DNA of 5,810 nucleotides from Clostridia bacterium (lineage in GTDB: Bacteria > Bacillota > Clostridia > Oscillospirales > Butyricicoccaceae), in assembly GCA_017407765.1 (NCBI GenBank), contig JAFQVZ010000106.1, forward strand, positions 1 through 5,810, in the 5' to 3' direction. Position numbers and translations under genes: made by a program. Position 1 is the stretch's first letter, and the number at the start of each line of letters is the position of its first letter. This document shows, piece after piece, positions 1-4,454 of this stretch. The notes under the pieces are model-generated. The model saw only the letters and a list, made by a program, of their open reading frames with translations, was not told where the DNA came from and did no database searches.

Positions 1-39
1 CAAACGGCCGGCTGCCCTTTCGAAGCAGCCGGCCGTTTG
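1..39 (-). terminator. Hairpin terminator of the symporter gene
   Basis: A perfect 15-bp inverted repeat (1-15 with 25-39) with a 9-base loop, very GC-rich in its core, lies 38 bases beyond the stop codon of the minus-strand symporter gene. The plus-strand side is followed by TTTT (40-43). The bases that would form the T-tract for minus-strand transcription lie outside the window, so use by the symporter gene is inferred from position. It may be bidirectional and shared with a convergent gene to the left. Confidence 0.75.
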
Positions 40-77
40 TTTTGGGTTATTATATAGAAGAGTTGGGCATAAATTAT

Positions 78-1604
78 TTATCTCTCATCCCAATATGCAA
101 CCTTTGTGCCTATCGTGTCGGATGTAAAGGCTGTGCCGTCGTTCTTCTTATAATGCTCGGTAGCCTTTGTTACATATTTAAGGCCGAGATAAAGAAGCGG
201 CAGGTTTGCAAATACGATGAGGATATTGCCAAGGTCGGAGAAGGCCCAGAGATTGCCGAGGTTAAGTCCGGCAATGCTGCAGAGAACACCGAAGCCAAGG
301 GCAAACAGCGAAATGATTCTTACGCCGTTGATAAACTTCTGAGAAGTGCTGATCCTGTTTGCGGCGATCTCGCCGAAGCTGATCATGCCAAGCAGTGTTG
401 TGTAGGCAAAGAGACCGAAGCAAAGTGTGAGGATCAGTGTGACAATACTGTTGAACGCAGTTCCCGGTGTCAGCTGAGCGGTGGAAGCCAGGAACTTGGG
501 CAGACGGTCAAGGGCCATCCATGCCTCTCCGCCTTCTCCCAGCCAAAGGCCCGACATAACGATCACGAAACCGGTCATCGTGCAGATGACGATGGTATCG
601 AGGAAAACGCCCACCGCCTGAATGCAGCCCTGGTCGCAGGGGTGTTTGGCATTGGAGGCTGCAGCCGCCATTGTGATGGTGCCCTGTCCGGCCTCGTTGG
701 ACATCAGGCCGCGCTTTACGCCCTGAGCCAGCACAGTACCGAATGCGCCGCCGAAAATTGCATCGGGAGTAAATGCTCCGCTGAAAACTTCACTGAAGAA
801 GAAAGGAATGCTCTTAAAGTTGATGGCAATAAGAGTGATGACGGTGCCGCAGTATATAACCGCCATAACAGGAACCATCTTATCGGTGAGCTTTGTGACC
901 TTCTTTATGCCGCCGAAGGCGATAAAAGCCGTTGCCGCAAGCAAAACAGCAGCAATAACATAGTAAAATGCCGATGTTGTTGCGATCTCATGTCCAATGA
1001 CGATCTCGGCTACCTGACCGATGGAATCGACCGCATTGAAGCCCTGCGCAGGCAGGCAGCAGAGGGCATAGAGAATGAAAAGCACCGAAAGGGCGGCGCC
1101 TGCGACCTGCTTATCTCCCAACAGCCTCTTGCCGTAATAAGGGAGGCCGCCTACCAGCTCGTCGTCCTTCTTTTCTTTGAATATCTGTGCCAGAACACTC
1201 TCGGCATAGGCCGTAGCCATTCCAAAGAATGCACTGATCCACATCCAGAAAAGAGCACCCGGGCCACCCGCAGCTATCGCACCGGTTACACCGAGGATGT
1301 TGCCCGGACCGACTCGCATTGCCGACGAAAGGCAGAATGCCGCAAAGGGCGAAATGCCGTCGGTGCTGGAGCGATTTTCCAACATTGCTCTTATTGCAGT
1401 TTTGAAATGTGTGACCTGGATAAATCCGAACCTGAAGGTGAAGAAAATACCCGTACCTACCAGCAGAATGATAGCAAGGGAGAAATTGCCCAGAATGGGA
1501 ATATTTGCATACCATGCAAAGTTTGTGGGAAAATCCCAAAGAAAATCGGATACCGGTGTGATAAATGAAAAAACACCGTTTACCGCTTCAAATACAGCTT
1601 CCAT
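78..1604 (-). CDS. Sodium:alanine (amino acid) symporter, AGCS family
   Basis: Membrane carrier of 508 residues that, by family knowledge, imports alanine, glycine or a related small amino acid together with Na+. The family signature is complete at residues 113-128 (GG, PGA, then LFWMWISAFFG), just after the conserved GPGNILGVTGAIA stretch (99-111). A second family motif, RGLMSNEAGQGT, is at 298-309. Many hydrophobic helices follow from about residue 41 to 475, with a short polar C-terminus. The length is normal for the family (about 450-550). The start is supported by AGGAGG (1611-1616, minus strand), 6 bases before ATG. The gene is transcribed away from an AraC-type gene, so regulation by that protein is likely but inferred. 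The leader is too short for a T-box or amino-acid riboswitch. The substrate cannot be read from the sequence; alanine or glycine is most likely. Confidence 0.95.
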   Translation of the reverse strand: MEAVFEAVNGVFSFITPVSDFLWDFPTNFAWYANIPILGNFSLAIILLVGTGIFFTFRFGFIQVTHFKTAIRAMLENRSSTDGISPFAAFCLSSAMRVGPGNILGVTGAIAAGGPGALFWMWISAFFGMATAYAESVLAQIFKEKKDDELVGGLPYYGKRLLGDKQVAGAALSVLFILYALCCLPAQGFNAVDSIGQVAEIVIGHEIATTSAFYYVIAAVLLAATAFIAFGGIKKVTKLTDKMVPVMAVIYCGTVITLIAINFKSIPFFFSEVFSGAFTPDAIFGGAFGTVLAQGVKRGLMSNEAGQGTITMAAAASNAKHPCDQGCIQAVGVFLDTIVICTMTGFVIVMSGLWLGEGGEAWMALDRLPKFLASTAQLTPGTAFNSIVTLILTLCFGLFAYTTLLGMISFGEIAANRISTSQKFINGVRIISLFALGFGVLCSIAGLNLGNLWAFSDLGNILIVFANLPLLYLGLKYVTKATEHYKKNDGTAFTSDTIGTKVAYWDER

Positions 1605-1650
1605 GAAGCCCCTCCTTGATGTCTGTATAGCTTATTGATATCTGATATAG

Positions 1651-1656
1651 AGTATA
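1651..1656 (-). promoter_or_regulatory. Possible -10 box of the symporter gene
   Basis: On the minus strand TATACT lies about 47 bases before the symporter ATG. At 16-18 bases upstream of it I see no good -35 box (TGTCAA at best). A decent -10 without a -35 is typical of promoters that need an activator, which would fit the adjacent AraC-type protein. The region is AT-rich, so chance is a real alternative. Confidence 0.3.
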
Positions 1657-1673
1657 TATGGAATCATTTTTAT

Positions 1674-1702
1674 TTGACATGGCCATTCATGCTTGAAATA
1701 TT
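1674..1702 (+). promoter_or_regulatory. Possible second, upstream promoter of the AraC-type gene
   Basis: TTGACA (1674-1679), a consensus -35 box, is followed after 17 bases by AATATT (1697-1702), a 4-of-6 match to the -10 consensus. It would start transcription near 1709. It overlaps the downstream promoter at 1693-1721, so at most one is likely to dominate at a time. Confidence 0.4.
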
Positions 1703-1721
1703 GCAAAAAGTGCTGTATTAT
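1693..1721 (+). promoter_or_regulatory. Promoter of the AraC-type gene
   Basis: TTGAAA (1693-1698), a 17-base spacer and TATTAT (1716-1721) form a good sigma-A-type promoter. The predicted start near 1728 would leave a leader of only about 12 bases, with the ribosome site GAGGTGA (1729-1735) almost at the 5' end of the RNA. The -35 box lies in a near-palindrome (TTGAAATATTGCAA, 1693-1706), and the last base of the -10 box begins a perfect palindrome (1721-1730). Both suit a repressor or autoregulator. Confidence 0.6.
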
Positions 1722-1730
1722 CACATGTGA
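1721..1730. promoter_or_regulatory. Palindrome TCACATGTGA, candidate operator
   Basis: A perfect 10-bp palindrome sits between the -10 box and the ribosome site of the AraC-type gene. A protein bound here would block the start of transcription. Which protein binds is unknown. AraC-family proteins more often use direct repeats, so another regulator or chance are alternatives. Confidence 0.3.
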
Positions 1731-1739
1731 GGTGAATAT

Positions 1740-2606
1740 ATGGACATTAATGCTGTAAAAAAAGGCTTCCTCCACGAGGATTTCAGAATATTCCATCTTA
1801 ACGACAGCCGCGCCCAGCGTGTTGAATACCATTATCACGAGTTTGATAAGCTTGTCCTGCTGCTTTCGGGCAGTGTCACTTATTTTATAGAGGGCGAACC
1901 AAATGTAATGAAATCGGGCGACCTGCTTTTTGTGCCTCATGGCTGCATTCACAAGCCTGTTATCGGTTCAAGTGAGAACTACGAACGATATGTCATCTGG
2001 GTCATGCCTGAGTTTCTTGAGAAGCACAGCCACAGCGGCAGTTCGCTGGCCTTTTCCATTTCAGAAGCGCAGCGCCTGAACAACTATCTCATACCTCTCG
2101 ATCCGCAGACAAGGCTCGACCTTATGCGCCAGCTGGCCCGCATCCAGGAAGCCTCGATATCCGATCGATACGGCGCCGACCTTATAACCGAAAACCTTTT
2201 CTCTATTTTCATGCTCACGCTGGCTCAGATCTCTATGAACAGCCGCCGCGATGCACCTATAGTCAGGCCCGAAGGCAAGATCCTCGATATTATGAAGTTC
2301 ATCGACCGTAATCTCGACGGTGACCTTTCGGTAGAACGTATCTCTGCCGAGTTCTATATAAGCCGATATCATCTCATGCGTAAGTTCAAGACACAAAGCG
2401 GCTATACCCTTCACCAATACATCACTCGCCGCCGTATCCTCAGTGCGGCCGAGCTCATAGGCTCCGGCCTTCCCGCTGCCAAGGCTGCGCTCAAATGCGG
2501 ATATGACGATTACTCGGCTTTTCTCAGGGCCTTCAAATCGGTGCTGGGCGTATCACCCCGCAGCTTCACTTCCCTTTCGGCTAAAAAAGATATATTTGAT
2601 GAATAG
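1740..2606 (+). CDS. AraC-family transcriptional regulator with cupin sensor domain
   Basis: DNA-binding regulator of 288 residues. The N-terminal half (about 15-95) is a cupin-type effector domain: HYHEFDKLVLLLSG (31-44) and the GDLLFVPHGCIHKP stretch (60-73) are typical of this fold. The C-terminal 100 residues hold the two helix-turn-helix units of the family: the first at about 196-221 (LSVERISAEFYISRYHLMRKF), the second at about 245-275, ending in the classic GYDDYSAFLRAFKSVLG and SPRSF. The length is usual (270-300). The start is supported by GAGGTGA at 1729-1735. It is divergent from the symporter gene across 135 bases, the standard arrangement for a local regulator, so control of amino-acid uptake and of its own synthesis is inferred. 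The effector is unknown; the cupin pocket suggests a small molecule. No breaks or missing motifs are seen. Confidence 0.92.
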   Translation: MDINAVKKGFLHEDFRIFHLNDSRAQRVEYHYHEFDKLVLLLSGSVTYFIEGEPNVMKSGDLLFVPHGCIHKPVIGSSENYERYVIWVMPEFLEKHSHSGSSLAFSISEAQRLNNYLIPLDPQTRLDLMRQLARIQEASISDRYGADLITENLFSIFMLTLAQISMNSRRDAPIVRPEGKILDIMKFIDRNLDGDLSVERISAEFYISRYHLMRKFKTQSGYTLHQYITRRRILSAAELIGSGLPAAKAALKCGYDDYSAFLRAFKSVLGVSPRSFTSLSAKKDIFDE

Positions 2607-2614
2607 ACAGCACA

Positions 2615-2650
2615 AAGCGGCATAGGTTTCTCCTATGCCGCTTATTTTTT
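2615..2650 (+). terminator. Terminator after the AraC-type gene, perhaps shared with yerC
   Basis: A perfect 12-bp stem (2615-2626 with 2632-2643) has a 5-base loop and is followed by a T-rich run (TTATTTTTT, 2642-2650). It begins 8 bases after the stop codon of the plus-strand gene. The minus-strand yerC-like gene ends 8 bases to the right of the T-run, so the same hairpin probably also ends that transcript, although its T-run in that direction is only three bases long. Confidence 0.9.
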
Positions 2651-2658
2651 CAAAGCAG

Positions 2659-2958
2659 TTACTGTTTCTTGGCGTCAAGCTTTTCAAATACAAGCTTATA
2701 GCCGTCGCTGCCAAACTGAAGCGACCTGTTGACACGAGAAATGGTAGCTGTAGAGGCCCCTGTCTTCTCGGCGATCGAGGTATAGGTCATGCCTTCTCTC
2801 AGCATATTGGCTACGTCGAATCTCTGGGCGATGGACTTAAGCTCGCTGACTGTGCAGATATCCTCGAAGAAACGATATGCCTCTTCAACATTCTCGAGGG
2901 AAAGAACAGCTTCCATCAGCTGATCTACTTCTGCGCTTTGTAATTTACTGGTATACAT
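2659..2958 (-). CDS. yerC: YerC-like TrpR-family DNA-binding protein
   Basis: Small cytoplasmic protein of 99 residues in the TrpR superfamily, closest in form to the Bacillota YerC/YecD group (about 100 residues). An all-helical N-terminal half contains the typical ICTVSELKSIAQRFDVANML stretch (34-53). A helix-turn-helix follows at about 58-79: TYTSIAEKTGASTATISRVNR, in which TATISRVNR is the recognition helix. These proteins bind DNA as dimers; the target and ligand of the YerC group are not firmly known, and tryptophan response should not be assumed. The start at 2958 is chosen because CAGGTG lies just upstream. A GTG at 3009 would add 17 residues unlike the family. A perfect minus-strand TATAAT at 3043-3048 could be its -10 box, but no -35 box fits it. 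It converges with the AraC-type gene. Confidence 0.88.
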   Translation of the reverse strand: MYTSKLQSAEVDQLMEAVLSLENVEEAYRFFEDICTVSELKSIAQRFDVANMLREGMTYTSIAEKTGASTATISRVNRSLQFGSDGYKLVFEKLDAKKQ

Positions 2959-2962
2959 GATG

Positions 2963-2967
2963 CACCT
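2963..2967 (-). promoter_or_regulatory. Ribosome binding site that fixes the yerC start
   Basis: AGGTG on the minus strand, 4 bases before ATG at 2958. No comparable site precedes the longer GTG reading at 3009, so it decides for the 99-residue form. Confidence 0.6.
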
Positions 2968-3009
2968 GCTTTCAATATATTGCCGTATTAGCTGTCTATA
3001 GCATAACAC

Positions 3010-3209
3010 ATGATTTGGTAAAAAGAAACAAAGTTTTTATGAATTATAATATTTTTGTCATTTTATCTCTTTTTTCGAAAGTTTTTTATGCACTTTCACT
3101 AAATAAAATGTCACAGTTGTGCTGAATAAATATCATAAACAGCTTTTTCCCCGACTATTCTCCCCTTTAAACATGCTTAAAATTATTTTTCAAAAAAAGA
3201 AAAAAATGC
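3010..3209. other. AT-rich spacer without a gene
   Basis: About 200 bases between yerC and the tRNA promoter are very AT-rich, with many A and T runs. I see no convincing reading frame, RNA gene or strong hairpin. A weak 6-bp inverted repeat (GAAAGT 3077-3082 with ACTTTC 3092-3097) and a minus-strand TATAAT (3043-3048) are the only marks. It probably holds the upstream promoter elements of yerC and of the tRNA. Confidence 0.6.
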
Positions 3210-3238
3210 TTGCATTTCAGAATATGCTGTGGTATTAT
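3210..3238 (+). promoter_or_regulatory. Promoter of tRNA-Pro
   Basis: TTGCAT (3210-3215), a 17-base spacer and TATTAT (3233-3238) give a good promoter whose start would fall at about 3245, only about 5 bases before the mature tRNA. A/T runs upstream (3181-3206) resemble the UP elements of stable RNA promoters. The -35 box lies inside a small dyad, AAATGC-TT-GCATTT (3204-3217). Confidence 0.75.
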
Positions 3239-3249
3239 ATACAAGCCGA

Positions 3250-3326
3250 CCGGGTGTAGCGCAGTTTGGTAGCGCGCTTGAATGGGGTTCAAGAGGCCGC
3301 AGGTTCGACTCCTGTCACTCGGACCA
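3250..3326 (+). tRNA. tRNA-Pro (anticodon GGG)
   Basis: A complete cloverleaf of 77 bases with an encoded CCA (3324-3326). Acceptor stem 3250-3256 pairs with 3316-3322 (one G-T pair); D stem 3259-3262 with 3272-3275; anticodon stem 3277-3281 with 3289-3293; T stem 3299-3303 with 3311-3315 (one G-T pair). The loop is A, T, GGG, G, T, so the anticodon GGG is at 3284-3286 and reads CCC and CCT. The C1:G72 pair and A73 are the usual bacterial proline identity marks, and A32/U38 in the loop is typical of this isoacceptor. It is transcribed alone, with its own promoter and terminator. Confidence 0.97.
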
Positions 3327-3329
3327 ATA

Positions 3330-3360
3330 AAAACCGTATCCTTTGGGATACGGTTTTTTT
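3330..3360. terminator. Bidirectional terminator between tRNA-Pro and the transglutaminase-like gene
   Basis: A perfect 12-bp stem (3330-3341 with 3346-3357) has a 4-base loop, with seven T on the plus side (3354-3360) and, read on the minus strand, TTTTTATT at its other end. It starts 3 bases after the tRNA CCA. It also lies 32 bases beyond the stop codon of the minus-strand gene, so it can end both transcripts. Confidence 0.92.
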
Positions 3361-3373
3361 GTTTTATATTCCC

Positions 3374-3392
3374 GTCGAACCTGCGGCCTCTT
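3374..3392 (-). repeat. 19-base inverted copy of part of tRNA-Pro
   Basis: Read on the minus strand, this is AAGAGGCCGCAGGTTCGAC, identical to tRNA bases 3291-3309: the end of the anticodon stem, the variable region, the 5' side of the T stem and most of the T loop. The match stops at both ends. It touches the stop codon (3393-3395) of the minus-strand gene, so the 3' untranslated part of that mRNA would carry a tRNA-sense fragment. An exact 19-base match this close is very unlikely by chance. It could be an attachment-site remnant, a trace of a lost tRNA gene, or a small inverted duplication. Confidence 0.85.
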
Positions 3393-4301
3393 CTAAACTG
3401 GAGCTTTCATCATCGACTCAATATTTGTTCTGACATCTTCTTTATAATCTTTCAACTTCTCCAACCATTTCTTGAGATGGTGGATATCTCCTTTATGATC
3501 TTCTGGTAAATTTGCAATTCTATATTTTACATTTGCAATCTGCTTTTCCTTTACTGAATAGTTTTCAGGTATAAAGGCTAAAGAATTACCCATCGCACCA
3601 AAAGATGAAACTTTGTCTATATAGAAATAAAAAAGATTTTTGCAAATGTAAGCATTCTGCTCTACATATTTTTCTTTTAATTTTTTCATATCATTCAGTT
3701 GATCTGTAGATCTAACATATGTTATAAACTCAGCATTTGCAAACTTATCTCTCATTTCCAATAATGATAATGGATAACCATTTTCATCTATGAATAGTCC
3801 GTCTGTAGTAGGATCAAGCATAATCCATTTTTCCAATTTCCTATCATAAACTTCAGTAACCACATGATTATCAAAATCATACGGCGAGTATGGCATGATA
3901 TAGACCCTTCTCGCATAGATCCCCAGCGCCAGACAGCATTCTTCCAGTATCTTGGATTTATTAAGGCAGTTGATCCCATTTTCGGGATCATTCAGACTGT
4001 ATTCCAACAGATCCAGCGCGTTGCAGGGAATATGATTATCGTACCAGGAGGAATGTGTTAATCTTTGCGAAAAATAATGCAAAAGACGTTTAGCTTTTTG
4101 GAAATCGGAACCCCTGCCCGCGATTGTTTCAAGGCCATATTTTTCTCTTAACACCGCAAGTTCGGGACAGTTAAAGTTATACTCAATTTCCTCACTTCTG
4201 CCCTTTTCAAATACCTGATTGTTAAACAGGATCCCGGAATAGATATCTGTTTTCTCCTGTGCCATTTTTCTCTGCATTTGCAGCAATTCTTTTTTCGTCA
4301 T
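3393..4301 (-). CDS. Transglutaminase-like domain protein
   Basis: A protein of 302 residues with the cysteine-protease-like core of the transglutaminase superfamily. The probable triad is visible: Cys112 in GINCLNKSKILEECCLALGI, where the helix after the Cys is typical; His146 in DNHVVTEVYD; Asp163 in WIMLDPTTDG. Residues 1-60 and about 200-302 lie outside the core; the C-terminus (about 250-295) is rich in Lys and Glu and probably helical. No signal peptide or membrane helix is seen, so it is likely cytoplasmic. Bacterial members may act as proteases, amidases or crosslinkers, and the substrate here cannot be told. The start is supported by AAGGAAG about 8 bases upstream, with a promoter at 4335-4364. 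Its base composition is strikingly AT-rich (13 of 60 bases are G or C in 3661-3720, against 40 of 60 in 5521-5580 of the next gene), and it sits beside a tRNA and a tRNA-derived repeat. Acquisition by transfer is inferred. Confidence 0.85.
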   Translation of the reverse strand: MTKKELLQMQRKMAQEKTDIYSGILFNNQVFEKGRSEEIEYNFNCPELAVLREKYGLETIAGRGSDFQKAKRLLHYFSQRLTHSSWYDNHIPCNALDLLEYSLNDPENGINCLNKSKILEECCLALGIYARRVYIMPYSPYDFDNHVVTEVYDRKLEKWIMLDPTTDGLFIDENGYPLSLLEMRDKFANAEFITYVRSTDQLNDMKKLKEKYVEQNAYICKNLFYFYIDKVSSFGAMGNSLAFIPENYSVKEKQIANVKYRIANLPEDHKGDIHHLKKWLEKLKDYKEDVRTNIESMMKAPV

Positions 4302-4334
4302 CCCGACACTTCCTTATCATTATTATCTAAGATA

Positions 4335-4364
4335 AGTATAGGCCGCTGCAACGCGAAAAAACAA
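4335..4364 (-). promoter_or_regulatory. Promoter of the transglutaminase-like gene
   Basis: On the minus strand TTGTTT (4359-4364), an 18-base spacer and TATACT (4335-4340) make a plausible promoter, with a start near 4328 and a leader of about 27 bases. The spacer is unusually GC-rich for this region. Confidence 0.55.
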
Positions 4365-4374
4365 TGACCTATTG

Positions 4375-4404
4375 GTTGAACACATTCCAACTCCGTGTTG
4401 AACA
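4375..4404. repeat. Direct repeat GTTGAACA, 22 bases apart
   Basis: Two exact copies of GTTGAACA (4375-4382 and 4397-4404) lie just upstream of the -35 box of the transglutaminase-like gene. Their 22-base spacing is close to two turns of the helix, so both copies face the same side. This suits binding of an activator or a pair of protein dimers; no regulator can be named. Eight bases twice in an AT-rich spacer could also be chance. Confidence 0.45.
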
Positions 4405-4414
4405 AATATTATAA

Positions 4415-4444
4415 CAGGCACAGCATATAAAACTGCTGTGCCTG
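4415..4444 (-). terminator. Terminator of the ygiQ-like gene
   Basis: A perfect 11-bp stem (4415-4425 with 4434-4444) with an 8-base loop begins 10 bases after the stop codon of the minus-strand gene. On the minus strand it is followed by TTATAATATTT, a broken but T-rich tail. It separates that transcript from the promoter of the transglutaminase-like gene. Confidence 0.8.
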
Positions 4445-4454
4445 CTGTTTTCTG

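Noticed and set aside
42..1568. A plus-strand open frame of 508 codons opposite the symporter gene
   Set aside because: It mirrors the symporter gene. Its protein is rich in Cys, Arg, Asn and Asp without any fold-like pattern, whereas the minus strand carries a full family signature and a strong ribosome site. The equal length is a coincidence.
1605..1650. A riboswitch or T-box in the leader of the symporter gene
   Set aside because: The likely leader is about 40 bases and shows no terminator hairpin or T-box element.
2659..3009. A longer yerC reading starting at GTG (3009)
   Set aside because: The 17 extra residues do not resemble the family, no ribosome site precedes the GTG, and the inner ATG at 2958 has one.
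3061..3110. The inverted repeat GAAAGT/ACTTTC as a small RNA or terminator
   Set aside because: The stem is only 6 bp with a 9-base loop and follows no gene on either strand; likely chance in AT-rich DNA.
4340..4354. AGGCCGC and nearby bases as a second, direct copy of the tRNA segment
   Set aside because: Only the first 7 bases match without a break, 10 of 15 overall, which is too little for an attachment-site copy. It lies in the promoter spacer of the transglutaminase-like gene.
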